DNA of 64,000 nt from Marinirhabdus gelatinilytica. Its GTDB lineage: Bacteria > Bacteroidota > Bacteroidia > Flavobacteriales > Flavobacteriaceae. Position 1 is the first letter of the stretch, and every line of letters begins with the position of its first letter. Both the position numbers and the translations under genes were made by a program. Location of the stretch: assembly GCF_003353425.1 (NCBI RefSeq), contig NZ_QRAO01000004.1:186001-250000 (forward strand), read 5' to 3'. Shown here in pieces: positions 55,432-63,820 of the stretch. Below the pieces are notes generated by a model that did not search any database, was not told where the DNA came from, and saw only the letters and a list, made by a program, of their open reading frames with translations.

Positions 55432-56865
55432 ATGAAATTTCAATATTTTAAATTTTTCTGTATAGCAAGTATTGTATTGTTTGTTAACAGTGTTTCCGCC
55501 CAAACAGAAATCACCAATACTGTGGTCGATTTTTCTACACAAATGCCCATTGAGAGTGCCAGTGTGTATATTGAGAACACTACCATAGGTACGGTAACCA
55601 ATACCGATGGTAAGTTCTTGCTCTCGGTACCGGACGAGCATATTAATGATACACTTGTTATATCCTCTATCGGGTACAAAAGCTTCAGGACACCAATCAA
55701 TAATTTTGATGAAAGTTTCAGCATTTACTTGGAAGAAGACGTTGCCTCGCTCGACGAAGTATTGATTGTTGCAGAGACACGTCCCAAAACGGGAAATGAA
55801 ATAGTAGTACGTGCCTTAGAGGAACTGGAGGACAACCTGCCCAACAATGCATACCTCCAAAAAGGTTTTTTGCGCCACAAGGAACGCAACAAAAAGGAAT
55901 ACAAATGGCTCATAGAAAGTGCCATAACCTTATACGATTCCAGTTATGCCACCAAGGCTGAGGAATTCCTGAAAGTAAACGTAGACGAAAACCGAAAAAG
56001 CTACGACCTGCGCGATGTAGACAGTGTGTTTACATACTATTCCTATTTAAAGAACAACAACCGAAACTTTAAGATGAAGTCTAGCGACCTTCGTAAACAG
56101 GACATTAAGACCGAGTCCTTAATAAAGGCCATTAAATGGAACGACGAACGGATAAATGGCTTAGAAAACCTGTTCAAGACTAGGCTGAACCTGGTGCGTA
56201 ACTCTAACACCGTGGGTGCGCTCTTCGGGAAAAATGTTTTGGAGAAACATCAGTTTAAGTTGGATACCGTGTTAGTGGATGATGGCCGAAAGATTTACAA
56301 AATTGAGATAGACAAAGGGGAGGATTTTGTTGGTTTGAATACGCCGGGAGTTTACAACGAAGGCTTTGCCCCCAAGGGATGGATTTATATTTATTGGGAC
56401 AATTTTGCCATAAAGAAGGTTGAGTACGAACTGGTAGCGGCCTCTGACGTACAGAAAAAAAGGAGCAAGAGCCTCTTTGGTACTACTTTAAACCATAAAC
56501 TGGTACTCACCTACAAAGAGTTTCAGGATGAGATGTACCCTAGCTATATTTACTACGAAACGCCCAAGCTGGTAAATGTGGGCGATAGGTCTTCAGATAA
56601 ACTATACAAGGACAGCGACAAGGTGAAAGAGGAAGAGGAAGAGCAGTTTTATTATACCACACAGGAGATCCTCTTTACTGAAATTATCCAGGAACCACAA
56701 CTCGTCCAAGAAGAATTAAAAACCTCCCAGTGGTCCGAGGATATCTTTCTGCCAAGGCCCTACAACAAGGAATTCTGGAAAAATTACAACGTCCTGCTGG
56801 AAAGTGAAGAAGAGGAAAAACTTATCATGGATTTAAGCCAGCGAGCAGAATTGTTTAAACAGTAG
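55432..56865 (+). CDS. Carboxypeptidase-like regulatory-domain outer-membrane protein
   Basis: The 477-residue protein has a signal peptide (IASIVLFVNSVSAQ) and a CarboxypepD_reg-like beta sandwich at residues 28-105 (VVDFSTQMPIESASVYIENT, NTDGKFLLSVP, SIGYKSFRTPI). The remaining 370 residues lack the TonB barrel that often follows this domain and look like a mixed alpha/beta periplasmic domain (DUF5686-like in style but much shorter). A Glu-rich stretch (KVKEEEEEQFYYT) lies near residue 400. Role unknown. Confidence 0.72.
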   Translation: MKFQYFKFFCIASIVLFVNSVSAQTEITNTVVDFSTQMPIESASVYIENTTIGTVTNTDGKFLLSVPDEHINDTLVISSIGYKSFRTPINNFDESFSIYLEEDVASLDEVLIVAETRPKTGNEIVVRALEELEDNLPNNAYLQKGFLRHKERNKKEYKWLIESAITLYDSSYATKAEEFLKVNVDENRKSYDLRDVDSVFTYYSYLKNNNRNFKMKSSDLRKQDIKTESLIKAIKWNDERINGLENLFKTRLNLVRNSNTVGALFGKNVLEKHQFKLDTVLVDDGRKIYKIEIDKGEDFVGLNTPGVYNEGFAPKGWIYIYWDNFAIKKVEYELVAASDVQKKRSKSLFGTTLNHKLVLTYKEFQDEMYPSYIYYETPKLVNVGDRSSDKLYKDSDKVKEEEEEQFYYTTQEILFTEIIQEPQLVQEELKTSQWSEDIFLPRPYNKEFWKNYNVLLESEEEEKLIMDLSQRAELFKQ

Positions 56866-56993
56866 CTTGGATTTATGATATACGATTTTAGGGGTACGAT
56901 GTGAGAGCAAAGCAATTGGACTTTGATCTTTCAGCACGACAAACAGGTTCATTATTTTTTTTATTACGTACTTCGTAATTCTAAATTTAATAT

Positions 56994-57001
56994 TATATTT
57001 G
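56994..57001 (+). promoter_or_regulatory. -7 box upstream of rpsU
   Basis: TATATTTG 29 bases before the rpsU ATG fits the consensus; the -33 element is weak. Confidence 0.55.
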
Positions 57002-57030
57002 CCGTCCAAAAGAGAGGAGGTTAAGACACT

Positions 57031-57225
57031 ATGTTAATAATACCAGTAAAAGACGGAGAAAATATAGATAGGGCATTGAAGCGTTTCAAACGTAAGTTCG
57101 ATCGTACAGGAACTATGCGCCAGCTACGTGCACGTCAGGCATTTACAAAGCCATCTGTTGCCAGAAGAAAAGAAATCCAGAAAGCACAGTACATCCAGAA
57201 TCTTAGAGATCAAGAAGAGATATAG
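57031..57225 (+). CDS. rpsU: 30S ribosomal protein S21
   Basis: The 64-residue basic protein MLIIPVKDGENIDRALKRFK with FDRTGTMRQLRARQAF is bS21 at its normal length. In Bacteroidota bS21 is part of the structure that hides the anti-Shine-Dalgarno end of 16S RNA, which fits the lack of Shine-Dalgarno sites in this window. A strong terminator follows. Confidence 0.95.
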   Translation: MLIIPVKDGENIDRALKRFKRKFDRTGTMRQLRARQAFTKPSVARRKEIQKAQYIQNLRDQEEI

Positions 57226-57250
57226 ACATTTCTTTATTCAGATATTGTTA

Positions 57251-57284
57251 CATCCGTTGGACATCACGTTCAACGGATTTTTTT
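57251..57284 (+). terminator. Intrinsic terminator after rpsU
   Basis: ATCCGTTG/CAACGGAT stem around a loop of about ten bases, followed by seven T residues. Confidence 0.85.
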
Positions 57285-57353
57285 GTTTACTCCAGTTTTC
57301 TGCGTTCAAAAAATATTTAACTATCTTACATTTTGTAACACGTACTTCAGCAC

Positions 57354-58244
57354 ATGTCTTTTGTCCCTTTCATAGACTATCTTTCACTCGAGAAAAAATA
57401 TTCCCAACATACGGTCACTGCCTATAAAAAGGATTTGGAAGACTTTCAAATGTTTGCGCAGGAAGCGTTTGGCTACAAGGAAATTTCCGGGGCAAACTAT
57501 TCTGTGATACGTAGCTGGATAGTATCCATGGTAGATTCGGGCATTGCAAACAGGAGTATCAATAGGAAAGTCTCATCATTGAAAACCTACTATAAATTTC
57601 TGCTGAAAACAAAACAGATCGAGGCCACGCCCCTAGCACAGCACAAAGCTCTAAAAACAGCCAAAAAGGTACAGGTCCCCTTTTCAGAAAAAGAAATACA
57701 GGAAGCACTGCAATTGCTCAACGAAGAAGGAGAAGGTTTTGAGCCGGCAAGGAACAAGTTAATAGTAGAACTGTTCTATGCAACAGGTATGCGTAGGGCG
57801 GAGCTGGTAAGCCTAAGGCTGAAGGATGTTTCCATGCAGAACAAAACTTTGAAAGTGCTGGGGAAGCGAAACAAGGAGCGGGTCATTCCGTTACTGGATT
57901 CGGTAGTGGTAACCCTAAGTACATATTTACAGGAGAGAGAGAGAATTGATGTGGTAGATAATGAATTTTTGCTGCTCACGAACAAAGGCGTTAAAATTTA
58001 TGAAACCCTTGTTTATAGAATTGTAAATAGCTATTTTAGTAAAGCATCTGTAAAGGTTAAAAAGAGCCCGCACATATTGCGCCACTCTTTTGCAACCCAC
58101 CTCTTAAATGAAGGAGCAGACCTGAACGCGGTAAAAGAACTGCTGGGGCACGCTAGTTTGGCATCCACACAAGTGTATACGCACAATAGCATAGCACAAT
58201 TAAAAAAGGTATACCATAACGCCCACCCCAGGAATTCAAAATAG
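57354..58244 (+). CDS. xerC: Tyrosine recombinase XerC/XerD-like
   Basis: The 296-residue protein has the N-terminal SAM-like core-binding domain (FIDYLSLEKKYSQHTVTAY) and a catalytic domain with Arg in YATGMRRAELVSL, H-x2-R in SPHILRHSFATHLL, His in LLGHASLASTQ and Tyr in VYTHNS. All residues needed for strand exchange are present. It probably resolves chromosome dimers at dif; the place between rpsU and raiA is usual in this phylum. The symbol is by family and context. Confidence 0.86.
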   Translation: MSFVPFIDYLSLEKKYSQHTVTAYKKDLEDFQMFAQEAFGYKEISGANYSVIRSWIVSMVDSGIANRSINRKVSSLKTYYKFLLKTKQIEATPLAQHKALKTAKKVQVPFSEKEIQEALQLLNEEGEGFEPARNKLIVELFYATGMRRAELVSLRLKDVSMQNKTLKVLGKRNKERVIPLLDSVVVTLSTYLQERERIDVVDNEFLLLTNKGVKIYETLVYRIVNSYFSKASVKVKKSPHILRHSFATHLLNEGADLNAVKELLGHASLASTQVYTHNSIAQLKKVYHNAHPRNSK

Positions 58245-58266
58245 TACTAATATAAAACCAGAGCCT

Positions 58267-58569
58267 ATGAAAGTAAATGTGCAAGCCCCTAATTTTGCGG
58301 TAAAAGAACCTTTGTTGGATTTCATCGAAAAGCGACTGCAAAAACTCGAACAGTTTTACGATAAAATAGTAGCGGCCGATGTTTTTTTAAAGATCCAAAA
58401 AACAAGTGAAAAGGAGAATAAAATCACTGAAATCTTATTGAGCGTTCCCGGTAGTGACCTCATTTGCAAGAAAGAAAGCAAGACGTTCGAGGCAGCCGTG
58501 GATGAATGTGTACAGTCGCTCCAGAGACAACTAAAAAAACGCAAACAGAAACAACGTGTATTTGCATGA
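58267..58569 (+). CDS. raiA: Ribosome hibernation-promoting factor (short HPF/RaiA)
   Basis: The 100-residue protein MKVNVQAPNFAVKEPLLDFI with KIVAADVFLKIQK is a one-domain HPF. It lacks the C-terminal dimerisation domain of long HPF. It binds the 30S decoding region and silences ribosomes in stationary phase. It starts 22 bases after xerC. Confidence 0.88.
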   Translation: MKVNVQAPNFAVKEPLLDFIEKRLQKLEQFYDKIVAADVFLKIQKTSEKENKITEILLSVPGSDLICKKESKTFEAAVDECVQSLQRQLKKRKQKQRVFA

Positions 58570-58586
58570 AAATTTTTTAAAAAAAG

Positions 58587-58617
58587 TTTTGCAGAAATAA
58601 TAAATCGTATATCTTTG
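58587..58617 (+). promoter_or_regulatory. Promoter of the tRNA-Thr/tRNA-Tyr unit
   Basis: TTTTG (58587-58591) and TATCTTTG (58610-58617) with 18 bases between: the best Bacteroidota promoter in the window. It lies right after the raiA stop. Confidence 0.75.
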
Positions 58618-58618
58618 C

Positions 58619-58646
58619 AGTCCGTTAGAAATAGCGGACTTTTTTA
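58619..58646 (+). terminator. Hairpin with GAAA loop and T-run at the predicted transcription start
   Basis: AGTCCGTTA pairs with TAGCGGACT (one G-T pair) around GAAA and is followed by six T residues. By form it is an intrinsic terminator for the raiA message, but it starts two bases after the tRNA promoter's -7 box, so the new tRNA transcript would begin with the same hairpin. Confidence 0.65.
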
Positions 58647-58677
58647 TGCTGAAATTTCAACATAAAAAATGCTAAAA

Positions 58678-58751
58678 GCCGATGTAGCTCAGCTGGCTAG
58701 AGCAGCTGATTTGTAATCAGCAGGTCGTGGGTTCGAGTCCCTCCATCGGCT
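58678..58751 (+). tRNA. tRNA-Thr (anticodon TGT)
   Basis: Acceptor GCCGATG/CATCGGC, D arm with AGCTCAGCTGGCTAGAGC, anticodon arm CTGAT-TTGTAA-TCAG region giving TGT, and T arm with GGGTTCGAGTCCC. CCA is not encoded. Confidence 0.95.
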
Positions 58752-58796
58752 CAAAAGAAGAGATGGATTTTGTTTCTTTTTTAAAAGAAAATAGAG

Positions 58797-58833
58797 TGCG
58801 GTACACTGAGCGTAGTCGAAGTGCCATCGGCTC
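58797..58833 (+). repeat. REP-like palindrome followed by a copy of the tRNA-Thr 3' end
   Basis: GGTACACTGAGCGTAGTC-GAAGTGCC forms an imperfect palindrome of a sort common in Flavobacteriia (ACTGAGCGTAGTCGAAGT). It is directly followed by CCATCGGCTC (58824-58833), a ten-base copy of the tRNA-Thr 3' end at 58743-58752, 81 bases away. Confidence 0.65.
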
Positions 58834-58896
58834 TTGAAATATTGAAAGTTTAATGTTGGAATTGGAATTATTGATGTTCTAAATTCCAATGGTCAA

Positions 58897-58978
<82 letters not shown>

Positions 58979-58993
58979 CTATAATTTGTAAAT

Positions 58994-59089
58994 AAGCAAG
59001 CGTCAAAAGCTCGCTTTTGTAAGGTTGTGTTTTACAAATTATGTGAAGGGTCCCCCTTCACGGATCACGAGCGACAGCGAGTAATCCAA
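58994..59089 (+). repeat. 96-base direct repeat, copy 1
   Basis: This copy and the one at 59117-59213 differ by a single inserted C. The unit begins AAGCAAGCGTCAAAAGCTCG and ends CGACAGCGAGTAATCCAA. Inside are two inverted parts: CAAAAGC-TCGCTTTTG, and GTGAAGGG-TCC-CCCTTCAC. The end GGATCACGAGCGACAGCGAG is again REP-like. It contains no ORF. Confidence 0.92.
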
Positions 59090-59116
59090 TAAGGTCATTA
59101 AAATGTAAACTATACC

Positions 59117-59213
59117 AAGCAAGCGTCAAAAGCTCGCTTTTGTAAGGTTGTGTTTTACAAATTATGTGAAGGGTCCCCCCTTCACGGATCACGAGCGACA
59201 GCGAGTAATCCAA
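59117..59213 (+). repeat. 96-base direct repeat, copy 2
   Basis: Second copy, 97 bases, separated from the first by 27 unique bases. Near identity means a recent duplication or recent conversion. The remaining parts of the 494-base gap between tRNA-Tyr and tRNA-Gly hold a terminator (59242-59283) and a -7 box (59358-59365) but no gene. Confidence 0.92.
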
Positions 59214-59241
59214 ACGTTCTCTGAATGAAGAATGTATTTAA

Positions 59242-59283
59242 GATTTAAAAAGGTCCTCTTCTGTAAGAGCTCTTTTTTAAATC
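59242..59283. terminator. Long terminator hairpin after the tRNA-Thr/tRNA-Tyr unit
   Basis: GATTTAAAAAG and CTTTTTTAAATC arms continue into CTCTT/AAGAG around CTGT, with A-run and T-run on the two sides. It can act in both directions and separates the two tRNA units. Confidence 0.8.
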
Positions 59284-59357
59284 CTAGTTCGGGGCCGCCC
59301 TCAAATGGTGGTCTAAACAAATCGCAAAGAGCGCTATGTTTTCAGAAAAGAATTCAT

Positions 59358-59365
59358 TATCTTTG
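59358..59365 (+). promoter_or_regulatory. -7 box of the tRNA-Gly/tRNA-Thr/tuf unit
   Basis: TATCTTTG, identical to the box of the first tRNA unit; the -33 part is poor (TTTTC, 14 bases upstream). About 107 bases separate it from tRNA-Gly. Confidence 0.55.
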
Positions 59366-59472
59366 CACCCCGATTTCGAGCGGTAAATCTTGAAAAAATT
59401 GAAATAGTGATTTGTTCCTTGTTTTAAACGTTCCTTTTCGGGATTTGTTTTAATCTGGAATCTAATAAATAA

Positions 59473-59545
59473 GCGGGAGTAGCTCAGTTGGTAGAGCGTC
59501 AGCCTTCCAAGCTGAATGTCGCCAGTTCGAACCTGGTCTCCCGCT
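59473..59545 (+). tRNA. tRNA-Gly (anticodon TCC)
   Basis: Acceptor GCGGGAG/CTCCCGC, anticodon stem CAGC/GCTG region around CTTCCAA (TCC), T arm with CAGTTCGAACCTG. CCA is not encoded. Confidence 0.95.
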
Positions 59546-59555
59546 CTAAAGTTTC

Positions 59556-59608
59556 CCTGCGAAGGCAGGTTCTTTTTCTTTTAAATGTAATGCCTCTTTG
59601 AGGCTTTT
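59556..59608 (+). terminator. Two successive terminator-like hairpins between tRNA-Gly and tRNA-Thr
   Basis: CCTGC-GAAG-GCAGG followed by TTCTTTTTC (59556-59582), then GCCTC-TTT-GAGGC followed by TTTT (59592-59608). They may be RNA-processing or partial termination signals, since tRNA-Thr and tuf follow without a visible new promoter. Confidence 0.6.
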
Positions 59609-59634
59609 GGGGGTTAAAGAAATAAACACTTTAC

Positions 59635-59706
59635 GCCGGTGTAGCTCAGGGGTAGAGCGTTTCCTTGGTAAGGAAGAGGTCACGAGTTCAAATCTCGTCA
59701 TTGGCT
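59635..59706 (+). tRNA. tRNA-Thr (anticodon GGT)
   Basis: Acceptor GCCGGTG/CATTGGC with two G-T pairs, anticodon stem TTCC/GGAA around TTGGTAA (GGT), T arm with CGAGTTCAAATCTCG. CCA is not encoded. It lies 55 bases before tuf and is probably part of its message. Confidence 0.94.
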
Positions 59707-59761
59707 CAATATAGTATACAATTGAACACTAATATATAACTAAGAATTAAATTAATACAAA

Positions 59762-60949
59762 ATGGCAAAAGAAACATATGATCGTTCGAAACCCCACTTA
59801 AATGTAGGTACTATTGGACACGTAGATCACGGTAAAACAACTTTAACTGCTGCGATTACTAAAGTATTGGCAGATGCAGGTTATTCAGAAGCTTCTGCTT
59901 TTGATCAAATTGATAACGCTCCTGAAGAAAAGGAAAGAGGTATTACAATTAACTCTTCTCACGTAGAGTACGCAACAGCAAACCGTCACTACGCACACGT
60001 TGACTGTCCGGGTCACGCCGATTACGTAAAGAACATGGTAACTGGTGCTGCGCAAATGGACGGTGCTATCTTGGTGGTAGCCGCTACAGATGGTCCAATG
60101 CCACAAACTCGTGAGCACATCCTTTTGGGACGTCAGGTAGGTATTCCGCGTATCGTTGTATTTATGAACAAAGTAGATATGGTGGACGATGAGGAGTTAC
60201 TTGAGTTGGTAGAAATGGAAATTAGAGATCTACTTTCTTTCTACGAGTACGATGGTGACAATGGTCCTGTAATCGCTGGTTCTGCACTTGGTGCTTTGAA
60301 CGGTGAGCAAAAATGGGTTGACACAGTTCTTGAATTGATGGAAGCTGTAGATACTTGGATCGAAGAGCCACAGCGTGAGATCGATAAGCCTTTCTTGATG
60401 CCAATCGAGGACGTATTCTCAATTACAGGTCGTGGAACTGTTGCAACAGGACGTATTGAAACAGGTATCGCAAACACTGGGGATCCAGTTGAGATCATCG
60501 GTATGGGAGCTGAGAAATTGACTTCTACTATTACAGGTATCGAGATGTTCCGTCAAATCCTTGACAGGGGTGAGGCTGGAGATAACGCAGGTATCCTATT
60601 AAGAGGTATCGAGAAAACCCAAATCTCTAGAGGTATGGTTATCACGAAGCCTGGTTCTGTAACGCCACACGCTAAGTTTAAAGCTGAGGTTTACGTTCTT
60701 AAAAAAGAAGAAGGTGGTCGTCACACACCATTCCACAATAACTACCGTCCGCAGTTCTACGTTCGTACAACTGACGTAACAGGAAACATTAACCTTCCTG
60801 ATGGTGTTGAAATGGTAATGCCTGGAGATAACCTTACAATTACTGTAGACCTTATCCAACCAATCGCATTGAACGTTGGATTACGTTTTGCGATCCGTGA
60901 GGGTGGTAGAACAGTAGGTGCAGGTCAGGTTACTGAAATCCTAGACTAA
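59762..60949 (+). CDS. tuf: Elongation factor Tu
   Basis: The 395-residue GTPase has P-loop [10 protein letters not shown], switch [18 protein letters not shown] and the effector-region [11 protein letters not shown]; it ends AGQVTEILD. It brings aminoacyl-tRNA to the ribosome. Codon use is visibly biased (for example CGT and GGT) compared with the polysaccharide genes, as expected for high expression. Confidence 0.98.
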   Translation: MAKETYDRSKPHLNVGTIGHVDHGKTTLTAAITKVLADAGYSEASAFDQIDNAPEEKERGITINSSHVEYATANRHYAHVDCPGHADYVKNMVTGAAQMDGAILVVAATDGPMPQTREHILLGRQVGIPRIVVFMNKVDMVDDEELLELVEMEIRDLLSFYEYDGDNGPVIAGSALGALNGEQKWVDTVLELMEAVDTWIEEPQREIDKPFLMPIEDVFSITGRGTVATGRIETGIANTGDPVEIIGMGAEKLTSTITGIEMFRQILDRGEAGDNAGILLRGIEKTQISRGMVITKPGSVTPHAKFKAEVYVLKKEEGGRHTPFHNNYRPQFYVRTTDVTGNINLPDGVEMVMPGDNLTITVDLIQPIALNVGLRFAIREGGRTVGAGQVTEILD

Positions 60950-60972
60950 TTCAAGCATATAAATACAAGGAA

Positions 60973-61000
60973 AAGGTGTTCCGTTTTAACGGGACGCCTT
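60973..61000 (+). terminator. Hairpin after tuf
   Basis: AAGGTGTTCCGTT pairs with AACGGGACGCCTT (two G-T pairs) with almost no loop, followed by GCCTTTTAT. It can end or stabilise the tuf message before tRNA-Trp. Confidence 0.7.
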
Positions 61001-61046
61001 GCCTTTTATAACGGGTAAGCATAGTAAATACTATAAAAACCCACAA

Positions 61047-61119
61047 ACGGGTTTAGCTCAGTTGGTAGAGCACTGGTCTCCAAAACCAGGTGTCGTGAGT
61101 TCGAGTCTCGCAACCCGTG
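61047..61119 (+). tRNA. tRNA-Trp (anticodon CCA)
   Basis: Acceptor ACGGGTT/AACCCGT, anticodon stem CTGGT/ACCAG around CTCCAAA (CCA), T arm with GAGTTCGAGTCTC. The 3' CCA tail is not encoded. It precedes secE, as usual. Confidence 0.96.
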
Positions 61120-61137
61120 CAAAACGAAACAAATGTG

Positions 61138-61222
61138 TGGCTTCGAGACGAGAAGTTTATGCTGAGTAGGTTTTCTTTTTCTGAAAACCATATCGAAGTA
61201 AGTCTCTCAACCCGTGCAAAAC
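61138..61222 (+). repeat. Palindromic segment ending in a copy of the tRNA-Trp 3' end
   Basis: After tRNA-Trp, a segment with CTGAGTAGG, the hairpin GGTTTTC-TTTTTCT-GAAAACC and ATATCGAAGT leads to AGTCTCTCAACCCGTGCAAA (61201 on), which repeats bases 61104-61125 of the tRNA 3' end and its flank with one change in 22. The offset between copies is 97 bases. Confidence 0.75.
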
Positions 61223-61265
61223 TCTGGAATACAAATTTCTAGAAAAAGATATAAAACCCATTACA

Positions 61266-61454
61266 ATGGTAAACTATATTAAAGAATCCTATAACGAATT
61301 GACAAAACACGTGTCTTGGACACCGTGGGGCGAAGCGCAAAAACTTACGGTAATAGTAGCTGTTTTTTCAGTAGTCTTGGCTTTGGCAGTATTTGGTGTA
61401 GACCAAGTATTCAGTAGTGTTATAGAGCAATATTTTAAATGGATTAAGTCGTAA
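61266..61454 (+). CDS. secE: Preprotein translocase subunit SecE
   Basis: The 62-residue protein MVNYIKESYNELTKHVSWTP with one span (LTVIVAVFSVVLALAVFGV) is a short SecE with the conserved amphipathic helix W-x-x-x-E. It clamps SecY in the translocon. The nusG start follows two bases after its stop. Confidence 0.93.
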   Translation: MVNYIKESYNELTKHVSWTPWGEAQKLTVIVAVFSVVLALAVFGVDQVFSSVIEQYFKWIKS

Positions 61455-61456
61455 GC

Positions 61457-62011
61457 ATGACTGAAACAACAAGTGCAAAAAGGTGGTATGTGGTCCGTTC
61501 GGTCAGTGGCCAGGAAAACAAGATAAAATCTGCAATAGACAGGGAGATTACCCGTCTCGAGCTACAGGATTATATCGAGCAAGTTCTGGTTCCAACCGAA
61601 AAAGTGATTCAAATTCGCAATGGGAAGAAAACCAATAAAGAACGTGTTTATTTCCCAGGGTATATCATGATCCAGGCCAGTTTGGCAGGAGAGGTGCCGC
61701 ACATCATAAAATCGATTAATGGAGTGATTGGCTTCTTGGGTGAGACAAAAGGTGGTGACCCAGTTCCATTACGACAGTCTGAGGTAAATAGAATGCTAGG
61801 TAAGGTCGATGAGCTTTCGGTTCAAGACGAGAACGTAAACATTCCATTTACTATTGGTGAAACTATCAAAGTAATTGATGGTCCGTTCAACGGTTTCAAC
61901 GGGACTGTTGAAAAAATTAACGAAGAAAAGCGTAAGCTAGAGGTGATGGTAAAGATTTTCGGAAGAAAAACCCCATTGGAACTAAGCTATATGCAAGTTG
62001 AAAAAGTATAA
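61457..62011 (+). CDS. nusG: Transcription antitermination protein NusG
   Basis: The 184-residue protein has an N-terminal NGN domain (RWYVVRSVSGQENKIKSAI, VYFPGYIMIQ) and a C-terminal KOW domain (FTIGETIKVIDGPFNGFNGT). It binds RNA polymerase and links it to Rho or ribosomes. The length and order secE-nusG-rplK are standard. Confidence 0.96.
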   Translation: MTETTSAKRWYVVRSVSGQENKIKSAIDREITRLELQDYIEQVLVPTEKVIQIRNGKKTNKERVYFPGYIMIQASLAGEVPHIIKSINGVIGFLGETKGGDPVPLRQSEVNRMLGKVDELSVQDENVNIPFTIGETIKVIDGPFNGFNGTVEKINEEKRKLEVMVKIFGRKTPLELSYMQVEKV

Positions 62012-62081
62012 TTGTTACACGCTATAAATAGGTTTTTCTTAGGCTTCCACTGTAGAAAAATCAAATTTTTAAACTAAAACA

Positions 62082-62519
62082 ATGGCAAAAGAAGTAGATA
62101 AAGTAGTAAAACTGCAAGTTCGCGGAGGAGCGGCAAACCCGTCTCCACCAGTTGGACCAGCATTGGGTGCTGCCGGTGTGAATATCATGGAGTTCTGTAA
62201 GCAATTTAACGGAAGAACCCAAGATAAGCAAGGAAAAGTATTGCCTGTACAGATTACGGTGTATAAAGATAAATCTTTCGAGTTTGTTATCAAGACACCT
62301 CCTGCAGCAGTACAGATCCTCGAGGCTGCCAAGGCCAAAAAAGGCTCTGGCGAACCTCACATCAACAAAGTGGCAACCATTACTTGGGACCAAGTAAAAG
62401 CTATTGCAGAAGACAAAATGCCAGATCTTAATGCATTTACCGTAGAGTCTGCCATGAAAATGGTAGCCGGAACTGCAAGATCTATGGGAGTTAAAGTAAA
62501 AGGAGCAGCTCCTTTTTAA
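62082..62519 (+). CDS. rplK: 50S ribosomal protein L11
   Basis: The 145-residue protein with [20 protein letters not shown] and [10 protein letters not shown] is uL11. It forms the GTPase-associated centre with 23S RNA. It begins the ribosomal stalk operon. Confidence 0.97.
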   Translation: MAKEVDKVVKLQVRGGAANPSPPVGPALGAAGVNIMEFCKQFNGRTQDKQGKVLPVQITVYKDKSFEFVIKTPPAAVQILEAAKAKKGSGEPHINKVATITWDQVKAIAEDKMPDLNAFTVESAMKMVAGTARSMGVKVKGAAPF

Positions 62520-62540
62520 TCCAAAAAAAGAATCTATAAC

Positions 62541-63236
62541 ATGGCAAGATTAACAAAAAAGCAAAAAGAAGCGCTTCAAAAGGTGGAGGACAAGACCTAC
62601 ACTGTTGCTGAAGCCTCTGCTTTAATAAAAGAGATCACCAACGTAAATTTTGATGCCTCTGTAGACCTTGCGGTACGCCTTAACGTGGATCCACGTAAAG
62701 CGAACCAAATGGTACGTGGTGTTGTTACCCTTCCACACGGTACGGGTAAGGATGTAAAGGTGTTGGCATTGGTTACTCCAGACAAGGAGGCCGAAGCTAA
62801 AGAAGCCGGAGCAGACTACGTAGGACTAGACGAGTACCTCGACAAGATAAAAGGAGGTTGGACAGATGTTGACGTAATTGTAACAATGCCTAGCGTAATG
62901 GGTAAATTAGGTCCCTTAGGACGTGTTTTAGGTCCCCGAGGCCTAATGCCTAACCCAAAGACAGGTACGGTAACAATGGACGTTGCTAAAGCAGTTTCAG
63001 ACGTGAAAGCTGGTAAAATCGACTTTAAAGTTGACAAGACCGGTATCATCCACGCAGCAATAGGAAAAGCATCTTTCGATGCTGAGAAAATTGCAGGAAA
63101 CGCAAGAGAATTATTAACCACATTGGTAAAGTTGAAGCCTCAAGCAGCTAAGGGAGTTTACATACAGAGCATTTATATGTCCTCTACAATGTCCCCTTCG
63201 GTTGAAATTGATACTAAAAGATTTACTGAGCAGTAA
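62541..63236 (+). CDS. rplA: 50S ribosomal protein L1
   Basis: The 231-residue protein with [20 protein letters not shown] and [11 protein letters not shown] is uL1. It shapes the ribosomal E-site stalk and, in other bacteria, represses its own operon through an rRNA-like site near the rplK start; I cannot see such a site with confidence. Confidence 0.97.
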   Translation: MARLTKKQKEALQKVEDKTYTVAEASALIKEITNVNFDASVDLAVRLNVDPRKANQMVRGVVTLPHGTGKDVKVLALVTPDKEAEAKEAGADYVGLDEYLDKIKGGWTDVDVIVTMPSVMGKLGPLGRVLGPRGLMPNPKTGTVTMDVAKAVSDVKAGKIDFKVDKTGIIHAAIGKASFDAEKIAGNARELLTTLVKLKPQAAKGVYIQSIYMSSTMSPSVEIDTKRFTEQ

Positions 63237-63247
63237 TTATTTAAGAT

Positions 63248-63769
63248 ATGACTAGAGAAGAAAAATCACAAGTAATTGAAACATTGACTGCACAGTTATC
63301 TGAAAACACAAATATCTATTTAGCTGATATTTCAGGTCTTGATGCAGGAACTACCTCAAATCTTCGTCGTGCGTGCTTTAAAGCAGGCGTGAAGTTGAAC
63401 GTGGTAAAAAATACATTGCTCGCAAAAGCAATGGAAGCTTCAGAAAAAGATTTTGGAGAATTAAACAATGTACTTAAAGGAAACACATCCTTGATGGTTT
63501 CTGAAACAGGTAACGCACCTGCAAAAGTTATTAAAGAATTCAGAAAAAAATCTGATAGACCTCTATTGAAGGGAGCTTTTATTGAAGAAGCAATTTTTGT
63601 GGGAGACGATAAGCTAGAAACACTTGTAGACATCAAGTCTAGAGAAGAGCTTATTGGAGAAATCGTTGGATTACTTCAATCTCCTGCCAAAAATGTTATC
63701 TCTGCACTTAAGAGTAGCGGCGGTACCATAGCGGGCATCGTAAAAACCCTTTCTGAAAGAGAAGGATAA
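63248..63769 (+). CDS. rplJ: 50S ribosomal protein L10
   Basis: The 173-residue protein MTREEKSQVIETLTAQLSEN is uL10, base of the L7/L12 stalk. Only 11 bases separate it from rplA, too few for the L10-binding leader found upstream of rplJ in E. coli, so control must differ or lie within rplA. Confidence 0.95.
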   Translation: MTREEKSQVIETLTAQLSENTNIYLADISGLDAGTTSNLRRACFKAGVKLNVVKNTLLAKAMEASEKDFGELNNVLKGNTSLMVSETGNAPAKVIKEFRKKSDRPLLKGAFIEEAIFVGDDKLETLVDIKSREELIGEIVGLLQSPAKNVISALKSSGGTIAGIVKTLSEREG

Positions 63770-63820
63770 AATTAAGCACTAATTACAAACAATAAATACA
63801 ATTTTTAAAAACGATAGAAA

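Noticed and set aside
58994-59213. CRISPR array
   Set aside because: Only two units of about 96 bases with a 27-base spacer and no cas genes; the units are too long and too few.
63237-63247. L10-binding leader/attenuator before rplJ
   Set aside because: Only 11 bases between rplA and rplJ; no room for the E. coli-type structure.
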